Assembly (NCBI GenBank): GCA_964017235.1
Contig: OZ024940.1
Coordinates: forward strand, 25,301,615 to 25,365,614
DNA length: 64,000 bases
Direction of reading: 5' to 3'
Source: Sabellastarte sp. h YS-2021
Taxonomy: Eukaryota; Annelida; Polychaeta; Sabellida; Sabellidae
Under the pieces are notes generated by a model. It was not told the origin of the DNA. It did no database searches and saw only the letters and a list, made by a program, of their open reading frames with translations. Below are positions 31,262 to 39,297 of the stretch, piece after piece. The position numbers were made by a program, and so were the translations under genes. How positions within the stretch are numbered: position 1 is the first letter of the stretch; each line of letters begins with the position of its first letter.

Positions 31262-34200
31262 TGTTCCCAGCACTAGTATCCAGGGTTGTGGGGTGTGAGC
31301 AAACTAAGCGGGGAAGCTTGAGTTGAAGACGTGGGTCTTAAGGTCCAACATAAAGGATGTTAGTCATGTTACAGCGGGGGGTGGCGTGTGGGGTGGTTCC
31401 TATATAAAGAGGTAAAGGTCAACGTCCTGTGCAACAGCCAGGGTCATATTGCGACAGGTTCTCAGCACTGCCACTTGTGGGAGTGGAACCCCACACAGAG
31501 GTCACAGCCTGTGATTAGATGCAAAACTTGCTAGCCCACTAGGCAACTGAGAAACTCTTGGGAGTAAGAAATCTAAAATTCGCCACATATCTGAAATTCG
31601 CCACATGTGAAAATACTGACAAAATAAATGAATTGTGGTGAGATTTGTTGAATGTATAGTAAATTAAGGCTTTCTGAACTGAAAAATACTAATTTTGAGA
31701 CAAAAACATCATTTTCTTCATAAAATTAACTAAGGTTTTAGAGGTGGCGAATTTTAGATTCCCGGCGAATTTTAGATTTCTTACTCTATATTAAGGGAAT
31801 TCTAAAATGTTGGTGCATAATGACCGAAGGACCAAAAAAAAATTTTTTGTGGGATTTGTGAACTTGAAGGAACTTTAATTTTATTTTCTTGATAACTTAA
31901 AAAGACAATGATAGATCTTACTCTTTCATGCACATTATTATCAAATCCAGATATCACAACTATTGATGTCATTAGTTGTATACAGATTTACTATCAATAA
32001 AAAGAAATTTTAGAGCTCAGAATTATTTATAAAAGAAATTATCTATAAAAACTATCTATAAAAAAAATTTTTAAGCTCAAAATTTGAGCTAAAATAGAGA
32101 ATTCTTTGTCAAACCAACATTTAAATATTGTTATATGCAGACTATATAGTAAATTAAATAGGAAGCTCTTGTTTCATTAGAAACAAAGACATTATTTTGA
32201 AGGTACGATTTTATAACCATACATAAAATTAAATATATATACTTACTGAGCAACATTATCACACCAACCAATGAAATGCAAGAATACAAATAGGGGAGGT
32301 AGAAATTCCACACATCTACAACAACAACAAAAAATAAATAAATAAAACCCATCAGCAAATTGAGTAATATATGAATGAGCCACAGATGGAAAACAACAGG
32401 AAAGTAAATATGTGACGCTGACAGAATTAATATTACCCTTTGCGAAGTACGAATACTTTAATTCCAAAGGTCAAAGGTTAGGGTTTCATCTCTGTGCACT
32501 GATTTGGGGTTTTACCTCGCTTTCAACACTGCACAGGTCATATCACGACTTGTAGTTTGTGTGAGCAGAGGAAACCAGTATATACAGTTGGTGTCAAGGT
32601 TCTGTACTGTAAACTGCCGACCACTGGGAAGCAACTACTGACTTTCTCCCATAAGGTCTGGGGTTTGAACCTTTGACCTCAGAGGTGGGAGGTGAGTGTG
32701 TTACCACCGCACCATCATGGGCCCCTGGTTTTGTCTGTCACTAAACAGTCAGGGTCATATTGGGACAGGCCCTCAGCATTGCTACTAATGGGAGTGGAAC
32801 CCACACAGAGGTCACAGCCTCTGATTAAAACCAAAGCTTGCTAATCGGACCTTTAAACTAACTTCCAAGCTATATTATTACCGGCTGAATGTGCATTACT
32901 AGTAGAATATTGTTTCAAAATTCACATCGTTTACAAACCCGGGAACATGTATTTGAAGAAAAAATATAGCATTTCAATTTGTAACCTAATTTCATAGTTT
33001 GGGAATTGTCAGGAAATAAAACAATAAAATATTTCTAAATGTGACCTCCCAACTGAAAACGAAATCAAAATACTAAAGAAAAAGAGTGGCATACTCACCA
33101 AAAAGTGCGCTCTGACTGGACTGGTCTGAATTGAGTAGCGATGACATGACCCAAGCCAGGCCGCAGACCATCACGCTGATGAGAAACAGGACCAGCAGTG
33201 TCTCGTACACCCGCGACATGATAGACTGAAAGATGGATGAATAAGATATACGTACAAAAGGTTTGCCCAATATCTTGGTACTCAAAAATAAGACTAAAAT
33301 GGTGCTGTACTTGCACAATAACATAGACTGAAAGATGGATTACTAGACAGCACAAACAAGAAGGGTTACATACCATAATGCTGATCAGAAACTAAGGCTC
33401 TGATAGGTTAGCTGGTTACCCCAAAACGGTCTGAATTCTTTTATAGACCGAGTAAAAACTGGCCAAGTGGGTAACCGAAAAAATATTAAATATAGCGTAA
33501 ATCAATGAAATACTTGGACAAACCTTAGCATTCTGTCCGATTTCTTTAACTGGCATTAGTTTTTCCACATAATTTTCCTTATTTATACCGATATGTAACA
33601 TTACTTTTGGTAACGGTTTGCTCACATCATCCTCCATGTTTGATTCAGATCTCTACTACTTCGACTGGGTGACAACTAAAACACCATAACCTAGTGTTAC
33701 GATCGAAAGTAAATATGGAAACCGGGTCCCGAAAACAAAAATTTGGCGGAAACCGGATTCGTTTGAATTAGTAAACTGTAAAATCTTCTGCACGCGTACA
33801 TGAACAATTACTTCAACTAAAATATGTGGCTTATTTTTTGATAAAATCTGACATTTTGGATATTATTTCACTGTATATTGACAAAATATTACACAAGTAA
33901 ATGTTTTTAAGCATTTTTGTGCAACATTTTATACGTTTGAGGTGTTAATACGTGACATTTCGGGAACCAGTTCTTGGACTTTGTTTACGTTTGTATGAAT
34001 CGAATAGAAACCAACTATCCGGTTTGCCGTCTTTACCACTACTGTAACCCAAATTCGGATCGGTTCTTTCGATGCGAACACCCGGTGTCGTTTTTCTTAT
34101 GAAGTCACAGCCTTATCAGAAACAGAACTAACAAGCTTATAAATTACAAGAAAGCCACAATTTTCAATTTTTACTGTTTTTCATGATAACGTCTCAGTAT

Positions 34201-37200
34201 ACCTAGAGCAATGAGTACGAGATTGAAATTGCCTGACTTTAATTTATTCATTTGTTTATTTATTTGGCGTTTTAGGTCGCTTTCAACACTGTACAGGTCA
34301 TATCACGACGGGTAGTTGGAAGGGCAGAGGAAACCAGTACATACGGTTCGTCAGGGTTCTGTACTGTAAAGTGCCGACCAACGGCAAGCAACTACCAGCT
34401 TTCCCACAAGAGGACGTGCCGCGAACCGAACGCCGGCCTCAGAGGTGGGAGGCGAGAGTGTTACCACTCTGCCACTGTGGCCACTTGACTTTAATTTAAA
34501 GATTTTACCAAGTTTGAGACCAACCTTTTTGGAGCCCGGGAATCCTTCGGACTCTGTGAACAAATACGCAAACGGCAACAGGACAAAGAAGCACAGGTTG
34601 GAACTGAAGAAAATCTGGTTCCACAGGCCTACAAGAGAGATCGGCATGGGCAATAAATAGGTCGATAGATAACTTTCTGCAATAACCAGTAACTCTTTCT
34701 CATACACAAAATTTAAGTATCTTTCCCATACACAAAATTTAAGTAGAGTCTCTGTATTGTAAACCTTCTATTTTTTAAATCTTCAACCGTATGAAGTTCT
34801 TTATATTCTCACAGATTGATGTCCCAGCTTTACACTTTCCTGTTTAGTTTCAATCCCCCCCCCCCCCCCCCAAAAAAAAAAAAAAAAAAAAAAATTTCTG
34901 ACCTTTACAGATTTTTTTTCTTCAAATCCAAACCAATTCACCATTAAAAGCATTTAAACTGATCACTTATGAATACATGCACCTTCAAAGAAAACCAACC
35001 AAATAGGAACAAAAAACCCCTCGAATAGTAAGTTCTTGGGGTAAAAACAAAAGATCAAAACTTCTGTTATTTTTCTCATTCTTTTTATGTTTGGTTTTGG
35101 CAAAAGGGGTAAAAATATTATATATTTTAAACTAACCAAGTCTTTCAATCCAAACCCTTTAGGGATTTCAACACAACCCTTATTATTTAAACCTTCGTCC
35201 TGGGAATTGACCGCTCACTATTAAAGCTAAAAAATAAAAAAAGAGCTCACCGTGTATGAGGGAGTCGTTCACCCACTGCAGATAGTAGTTCTCTGGGAGA
35301 AGGATGAGCGCCTCGTTCGCGGCGATCGACATGGGCAAGAGCAAGGTGGCGCCACAGGAAACCGCGAGGGTGAAAGTGCAGATTGCAACGCTGCCAGAAA
35401 GCACAAATACAGTTTGAATTTAAGGAGCAGAGTCAATTCTGCGTTTCACGTCTATTTTAACCCACTATGACACTGTGACAACAACAACAAAAAAAAAATG
35501 TTTCACATATATATGAACTAGACAATGAGGTGGATTAATTATAACAACAAATGCTCAAAATTCTTTACTTTAACATACTGCCAAAATCGATGAGCTAACT
35601 CCAAATGAAACATTTTGGCATCAAAAGCTTTCTCTTGACACCAAATATGTATATCTATGACATCCACAACTCTCGCCTCCCACCTATGAGGCCGGGATTC
35701 GATCCTCGGCACGGCCTCAAGTGGGAAAGCTGGTAGTTGCTTGCCGTTGGTCAGCAGTTTACAGTACAGAACCTTGACCAACTGTATGTACTGGTTTCCT
35801 CTGCCCTTCCAACTACCCGTTGTGATATGACCTGTACAGTGTTGAAAGTGACGTAAAACCCCAAATAAATAAATAAATCCACAACTCCTTAAACACACTT
35901 GAATATTACGACAGTATACTGAAAAAGAATAGAATGTACCTGACAATATAGGTTTTCTAGAAATCATTTAAACTTTGCCAGAATGTATTACTGTTACAGC
36001 ATCTGTCACTTAACACGTCCACTGCTTAAAAAATAATATACATCACATTAAAATATACACAATACTTAAAAATTAAAAATTGGCAGAATACTCACGAGAT
36101 TTTATATACAAATGCATCATCATAGTCACCTGTAGAGAAGAAAAAAACATAACTATAGCTATTCAAAGTTTTCTAACATTCAACATATTTTCATAACCTC
36201 CCCAACTTGAAGAAATTTCCCATGGTATGCATTAAATAAATACATTTTTTCACAATTATAAAACCCATTTACTGAATATGCCGCATGCGAGGCGATTTCC
36301 TACCAATGACAGGCAGACATTTTGTCTGAAAACAATCTGTTCTGAATTATACTCATCTCACAAGGGGAAGGTTTTTACCTTGTTGAGTTTAACTAAACAC
36401 CTCCACATGAGAATACCTACACATAATGCATTTAGCTTGTGCCACTATATTGGCTTTACTTAACCACAATCATTTCACCAAAACACAATTCTATTGTAAA
36501 CTTGCAAAATAGATCTTCCGGTAAATCAGGGGTTATGGTTGAAGGCAGCAAACTGGATGGTGGTTTTTTTTTTTTTTTTTTTGATTCATATAAATTTCAA
36601 CAAAGTGTGGTTACAGGAGTCCAAGAACCAATGGTATATAAAATATTACACAGAAACACTTAATATCCAAAATTGTTATATTTACATCACAAATAATGAG
36701 CATTGTAGTCGTGTTCATGTTTCATGTACACACATAGTAGATTTTACAGTCTGATGTATACTAATTTGAACGAATCCAGTTTTCATCAAATTTTTGTTTC
36801 CAGGACCCGGTTTCCAAATTTTCTTTCAATTGTAACACTATCTGGAGTAAATGAAAACATTGACAAACAGTATAAATCTGATGAGATTTAAACTCACTCG
36901 AAAAATAATCCTCCTTTTCCGGCTTCCTTTTGAACCTGCAGACGGTGATGTAAGAGCTGACGTACAGCAAAATGAAAATCAGGAGCCAAATCTACAATGA
37001 CATAATATTATTCACATATAGTATGGTGATTGTGTTGTTGGAAAAATAGCCATTTTGTATGATTCCACGATTTGGTCAAATGCTGACTTAAAGTGCAACT
37101 TCCACATATTGTATGTCCAATGTAGGCTTGTCACTTGCATTTTGTGATAATATTTATAACTCTTCACAATTAACCTATTTTAATTGCAGCATTACTGTTC

Positions 37201-39297
37201 CCTGCCACAACTTGTCACAACTTAGAGACATAAAAACCCTTATTTTTTTGTGTTGTTTCCATTAACATTACATGAATTTGTTTTGATTACAGTAATATAG
37301 GCATTGACATATTCACAGGTTACTGATGCATTTTACTAGCATAAAATCTGAGGCTGCGACCAGTGGTTAAAATCCACCCCGGTACCCGAGCTACCTAAAT
37401 TTTGTCTCGCAGTTCGGTAGTCCCATTTTAGTATGCACATTTTTTTCTCTCCATGAACAAAACGGTGGTTTGAAGAAACAATATCTTTACATCAAAACTG
37501 CAGTGAAAGGTACTCAAAACTTACTATATTGTAATAAAATTATGAGTATTATATCAAACTTGCATAACTGCAGTGAAAGGTACTCAAAACTTACTATATT
37601 GTAATAAAATTATGAGTATTATATCAAACTTCCCAATATGCAAAGTATTCTAACATTTTGCAGTGTTGTCATGTTTTTTCATCCTAAAAAAACGTGACCA
37701 AGTGGGTGACAATATAATAGATATTGTAGTAGTTAACGACTATCAAGTGGACCAGGAAGCACTCAAGATCTTCCTAAATCGACACCAATCATGAATACCG
37801 ACCACCCGGTCACAGCCTTAATAAAATCAAAACAAAACCCCTTTACAATGGTTTTTAGGGACAATAATATAATTTCTAAATGAAATCTGCATTGAACTTG
37901 GCAACACTCATACATTGCTGCATACTATATAAGTTATGTTGATTAATTTCAAAGTTTTCTGCATGCAAATTTCCAGGTTGCCAAGGATGAATAATCTTTA
38001 CAACAGGGGAGTAACACTTTTTAGAAAAGTGGGGGTGAATGACCTCTAAATTGGGGGGGGGGGGACTGTGAGAGTTTAGCGGGGGAAATATTTTTGAAAT
38101 GGGGCACTGATCGAGCCCCGTTCAACACACTCACTAGACCGAGTCTCTGTCCCGTCGCCAATTGCTATTGAAAAACTGACGGACACAATGACGAGGGACA
38201 GATCTCACATCATGTGAGTCACATGTACTTGTTTTCTGTGTAAATTTTGAACAGCATATTTCTACACATACTGCCACAAATATAAAGTGTTATTTGCATT
38301 CTTTGAGGTATGTATGTGTGCCGTTCACTAATATTTAATGCATATCTTATTGGTGTGTGTATATTTCAACACATTTTTAAAACGTCAACAAAACTTCACC
38401 AGTGGTATGTTATGTACAAAAACAATTTCTGGCATGCAAAATCAGCTTCATGTAACAACATATGTATTATAAACTGGATATATGAGTAATATAGTCATAG
38501 CAAGGGCATTATTAGGTAAATGCAAAAATTGTCTGCTGTTCAAGATTTATACAGAAAACAGGTACATGGGAGCTCTGTCCCTCGAGATTGTGTCCATCAG
38601 TATAGTAGATGATCGTAATGTCGATATGCTCATTAAGTCGATCGGTCAGCATTGGCAGCCTTACCGCACACAGTGAACTTCATTTGAATTTGCAAATAAA
38701 CAAACATCCTTTTCATGAATTTATTCTGCAAAAACACTTGTCCAATATGTCCCAAGCCGATATATTTTTATATTTTCTGAAATAAACACTAAAATATTGC
38801 CTCAATACAGAACAAAACCATCCAGTTTATTATAATACAACTAATGTAAAATCTGTGTGCAAATTTTTGTTTGATGGATATAATGGATAATCTTGTGACA
38901 GATCTTTCATCTTGTTGATAACAATTAAAGTGGTGGTACTGGGTGATCGACTTAATGAGCAATCTTAAAAATGACAGTCTTTTTTTTGCATTTTCATACC
39001 CAAGTTTAAACTTTCTCTTGAAAAAAAATCTTAGAAGTGTTGCAGTAGTTTATTGGTTTATTTGCATTATGAAATCATATTTTTCAATGTACCTTAAAAT
39101 TTAAAGTTGATTTTGAATTTATTAAGTGAAAACAGTCACTCTTTATGTAGGTCTCCCTTAAGTGATCGACTTTATGATCATCCACTATATATCAACAGCA
39201 ATCGGCGACGGGACAGAAACTCGGTCTACACACTCACTATGTATTCCCTCACGGCATTATGAAACAGCCGTTCTCTTGCGTCCACATCAAGATCCAT
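23136..39297 (-). CDS. LMBR1: LMBR1-family nine-pass membrane protein, complete (14 coding exons)
   Basis: Fourteen exons with GT-AG borders join without a frame break to 1494 bp (497 residues plus TAA), close to the ~490 residues of vertebrate LMBR1/LMBR1L. Order on the strand: 39238-39297, 36898-36991, 36096-36129, 35251-35390, 34525-34628, 33099-33225, 32247-32315, 30848-30912, 29890-30061, 28927-29003, 27104-27181, 26088-26161, 25296-25453, 23136-23377. Family signatures seen: FTLAVSCGATLLLP, NYYLQWVNDSLIHGLWN, FVLLPFAYLFTESEGF, FYLPYLYSCISLVG, CTPVGFATMFTVVG, RRNLGYPLVM, ALPVLSRTLG, FDLMGHF and WLGNW. About nine membrane segments flank a cytosolic helical loop (residues ~232-298). Known: LMBR1L has been described as a lipocalin receptor and in ER-linked Wnt control; LMBR1 itself is best known for the vertebrate limb enhancer in one of its introns. 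Whether this single copy is nearer LMBR1 or LMBR1L needs a tree. Confidence 0.95.
23587..23740. repeat. copy of the LMBR1 exon 14 acceptor region
   Basis: GGTGATACCTGGAGAAAAAG at 23587 repeats 23370-23389, and the neighbouring AAACAGAAATAT...AAATAAACCTTT also recurs, so a local duplication of ~110-150 bp lies ~217 bp apart. Confidence 0.85.
23763..24540. mobile_element. hAT family 1 copy, with nested family 2 insertion
   Basis: Perfect target duplication ATTTAAAT (23755-23762, 24541-24548), ends TAAGGCTGCGACCGGGTGG and CACAGCCTTA. Interrupted by 23847-24223. It lies in LMBR1 intron 13. Confidence 0.92.
23847..24223. mobile_element. hAT family 2 element nested in family 1
   Basis: Perfect target duplication TCGTTAAC (23839-23846, 24224-24231), ends TAGTGGT and ACCACTA. 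The nesting shows family 2 moved after this family 1 copy. Confidence 0.92.
24549..25295. other. LMBR1 intron 13, remainder
   Basis: AT-rich, with one short G run. AAACCATGG is present as a close inverted pair (CAAACCATGGTAAAATTCTG / TATACCATGGTTTG, 25182-25217). Confidence 0.5.
25296..25453 (-). CDS. LMBR1: LMBR1 exon 13
   Basis: Encodes YLMLASVVGVYSLPLLNR and ILSSALPVLSRTLG. Acceptor TTTCCAG/CTACCT, donor CTGG/GTAACT. Confidence 0.93.
25699..25990. repeat. ~75 bp degenerate tandem repeat x4
   Basis: AGTCTACTGTATA...GTGGAAGTTAG...CATAACTAGAACCA...CCTGTGGATAT recurs four times in LMBR1 intron 12. Confidence 0.8.
26088..26161 (-). CDS. LMBR1: LMBR1 exon 12
   Basis: Encodes EMVLGISSLSTLGPIGAS and EIIVIL. 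Acceptor TTACAG/GAGATG, donor ATACT/GTATCC. Confidence 0.9.
26248..26810. repeat. 51 bp minisatellite, 7 clean plus ~4 diverged units
   Basis: Unit TAAGGATTTTGTATTTATAT plus AAAGGTCTGGCATTACAGCT and GTCCAGTAAC, in LMBR1 intron 11. The period is a multiple of three, so both strands are open (124 and 112 codons); non-coding. Units decay toward the right. Confidence 0.95.
27104..27181 (-). CDS. LMBR1: LMBR1 exon 11
   Basis: Encodes AISLFLVTMNTFELLIGI and ALPDGTT. Acceptor TTATAG/GCCATC, donor ACG/GTAAGT; phase 0 at both ends. Confidence 0.92.
27230..27640 (+). mobile_element. SINE-D: tRNA-like head with flanking conserved body
   Basis: TTTAGCTCAGCTGGTTAAAG (A box) at ~27469 and GTAAGTTCGAAACAC (B box) at ~27520 in normal order and spacing. 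Upstream text (TAGCGCTTTCTCTATTATTA, GTGCTCAAAGCACTTTACAC) and downstream text (TCCCACTACATTATGGCTGG) look like dispersed repeat, but I cannot fix its ends. Confidence 0.5.
27790..28190 (+). mobile_element. LINE 3' end fragment (CR1/L2-like)
   Basis: Broken frames read FLSPSSQEGH, NAVPVEWTRLPLSVRSHNRP and FQVSEANL, the usual C-terminus of a CR1/L2-type ORF2; the tail contains GCGCCATATAAAAGC. Confidence 0.7.
28334..28738. mobile_element. hAT family 3 copy
   Basis: Perfect target duplication AAAGAGAT (28326-28333, 28739-28746). Interior matches 16589-17015. The ends TAGACGAACG...CCACTCACTA have drifted. Confidence 0.88.
28927..29003 (-). CDS. LMBR1: LMBR1 exon 10
   Basis: Encodes KRQQISSWRRNLGYPLVM and the start of the next helix. 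Acceptor TTTTTCAG/AAAAAA, donor GCG/GTAAGT. Confidence 0.92.
29286..29630 (+). mobile_element. SINE-C copy
   Basis: tRNA head GGTCTGTGGCCGAGCGGGTA with B box GGGTTCAAACCC, body as in 3660-3985, tail ending AAATACACAATACAATGG. A run of ~24 G (29487-29510) interrupts the body. In LMBR1 intron 9. Confidence 0.8.
29890..30061 (-). CDS. LMBR1: LMBR1 exon 9: cytosolic loop
   Basis: Encodes FLRDLNEEINTIRFEEESLR and a polar stretch to RDRQAI. It is clearly more GC-rich than the introns on either side. Acceptor CTCTAG/TTTCTA, donor ATAG/GTAACT. Confidence 0.92.
30218..30423. mobile_element. short inverted-repeat element
   Basis: Ends CGCATTCTACAACAATACTT plus AGA and its inverse TCTAAGTATCGTTGTAGAAT; ~206 bp, in LMBR1 intron 8. 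No certain target duplication. Confidence 0.65.
30848..30912 (-). CDS. LMBR1: LMBR1 exon 8: CTPVG segment
   Basis: Encodes CTPVGFATMFTVVGDLVVRP. Acceptor TTTACAG/TTTGCA, donor CTCAG/GTAACT. Confidence 0.92.
31000..31275. mobile_element. hAT family 3 copy, left end missing
   Basis: GAGTTTGTTCACCTTTACCG, ACAGGAAGTGGGTATTTTTG and the right end GTTCCCAGCACTA match the family. It contains a poly-G run (~31237-31261). Confidence 0.75.
31421..31556 (-). mobile_element. SINE-B copy
   Basis: ACGTCCTGTGCAACAGCCAG...GGGAGTGGAACCCCACACAG...CCCACTAGGCAACTGAG. Confidence 0.7.
31562..31796. mobile_element. short inverted-repeat element with doubled ends
   Basis: GAGTAAGAAATCTAAAATTC plus GCC at the left and GGCGAATTTTAGATTTCTTA plus CTC at the right. 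Each end repeats the AAATTCGCC word twice. In LMBR1 intron 7. Confidence 0.75.
31797..32246. other. LMBR1 intron 7, remainder
   Basis: AT-rich; AAATTATCTATAAAAACTAT-type short repeats near 32040. Nothing else seen. Confidence 0.4.
32247..32315 (-). CDS. LMBR1: LMBR1 exon 7: YLPYLYSCIS helix
   Basis: Encodes DVWNFYLPYLYSCISLVG, nearly identical to vertebrates. Acceptor GTTGTAG/ATGTGT, donor CTCA/GTAAGT. Confidence 0.93.
32501..32724 (-). mobile_element. SINE-A copy, older
   Basis: GATTTGGGGTTTTACCTCGC...GGTCTGGGGTTTGAACC; same subfamily as 16117-16341 by its TTGGTGTCAAGGTTCTG. Confidence 0.8.
32742..32850 (-). mobile_element. SINE-B fragment
   Basis: AAACAGTCAGGGTCATATTG...GGGAGTGGAACCCACACAG. 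Confidence 0.65.
33099..33225 (-). CDS. LMBR1: LMBR1 exon 6
   Basis: Encodes SIMSRVYETLLVLFLISV and the helix to SALF. Acceptor CTTTCAG/TCTATC, donor TTTTG/GTGAGT. A diverged copy of the start of this exon's acceptor region ('AGACTGAAAGATGGAT' on the plus strand) recurs at 33325-33340 in the upstream intron. Confidence 0.92.
33692..34041. mobile_element. hAT-like family 4 copy
   Basis: Ends TAGTGTTACG and TTACCACTA, 6 of 8 flanking bases match (CCATAACC / CTGTAACC). Interior AAACCGGGTCCCGAAAACAA; inverse of 6755-7142. In LMBR1 intron 5. Confidence 0.75.
34247..34485 (-). mobile_element. SINE-A copy
   Basis: Flanked by TGACTTTAATTTA (34234-34246, 34486-34498). Only 39 bp from LMBR1 exon 5. 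Confidence 0.9.
34525..34628 (-). CDS. LMBR1: LMBR1 exon 5
   Basis: Encodes LWNQIFFSSNLCFFVLLP and TESEGFPGSKK. Acceptor TTGTAG/GCCTGT. The donor AAAAAG/GTTGGT is not ideal but gives the only in-frame join to exon 6 (SKK-SIMSRVYE); a nearby GTAAAA would break the frame. Confidence 0.88.
34629..35250. other. LMBR1 intron 4
   Basis: Contains a direct repeat (ATACACAAAATTTAAGTA twice at ~34704-34745), a C run and an A run near 34855-34895, and otherwise AT-rich sequence. Confidence 0.5.
35251..35390 (-). CDS. LMBR1: LMBR1 exon 4: second membrane helix and lumenal loop
   Basis: Encodes VAICTFTLAVSCGATLLLP and NYYLQWVNDSLIHG. Acceptor TGGCAG/CGTTGC, donor CACG/GTGAGC. Confidence 0.93.
35673..35876 (+). 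mobile_element. SINE-A copy, opposite orientation, head truncated
   Basis: The only SINE-A reading on the plus strand. Flanked by ATCCACAACTC (35662-35672, 35877-35887). Starts within the tRNA head and ends CCCCAAATAAATAAATAA. Sense relative to plus, antisense to LMBR1. Confidence 0.9.
36096..36129 (-). CDS. LMBR1: LMBR1 exon 3 (34 bp small exon)
   Basis: Encodes SDYDDAFVYKIS with its split codons, equal to DEDAIVNRIS in the vertebrate protein. Acceptor CTACAG/GTGACT, donor ATCTC/GTGAGT. Too short to be seen as a free-standing reading frame. Confidence 0.88.
36650..36840. mobile_element. hAT-like family 4 fragment
   Basis: GAACGAATCCAGTTTTCATC, CAGGACCCGGTTTCCAAATT and the end TGTAACACTA; left half missing. 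It stops 58 bp from LMBR1 exon 2. Confidence 0.65.
36898..36991 (-). CDS. LMBR1: LMBR1 exon 2: first membrane helix
   Basis: Encodes IWLLIFILLYVSSYITV and the basic CRFKRKPEKE. Acceptor CATTGTAG/ATTTGG, donor TTCGA/GTGAGT. Confidence 0.9.
37349..37820. mobile_element. hAT family 1 copy with an internal 70 bp duplication
   Basis: Perfect target duplication ATAAAATC (37341-37348, 37821-37828). The 70 bp beginning CTGCAGTGAAAGGTACTC at 37498 repeats at 37568. In LMBR1 intron 1. Confidence 0.9.
38135..39228. mobile_element. Mutator-like (9-11 bp TSD) non-autonomous element in LMBR1 intron 1
   Basis: Inverted ends ~38 bp long: left TAGACCGAGTCTCTGTCCCG plus TCGCCAATTGCTATTGA, right the inverse with four changes. 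Flanking direct repeat CACACTCAC (38126-38134, 39229-39237), readable as up to 11 bp depending on where the end is set. Inside, GCTCATTAAGTCGATC (38628) and its inverse (38945) are subterminal-style repeats. No transposase frame. The right-hand duplicate is the exon 1 splice donor. Confidence 0.8.
39238..39297 (-). CDS. LMBR1: LMBR1 exon 1 (start codon)
   Basis: Twenty codons, MDLDVDARERLFHNAVREYI, matching the vertebrate N-terminus (SAREQHFHSQVRES). Joining to exon 2 gives VREYIIWLLIFILLYVSSY with no gap against the vertebrate protein. The donor ATA/GTGAGTGTG is itself the target-site duplicate of an inserted element. Confidence 0.88.

Noticed and set aside
34351-34707. 118-codon frame taken as one exon
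   Set aside because: Only 34525-34628 is LMBR1 exon; the rest is intron and SINE read-through.
35539-35967. 142-codon minus-strand frame
   Set aside because: Most of it is the SINE-A copy read in antisense (GVLRHFQHCTGHITTGSWKG recurs at several SINE loci).
38482-38676. 64-codon frame inside the Mutator-like element, considered as transposase remnant
   Set aside because: No recognisable transposase motif; too short.
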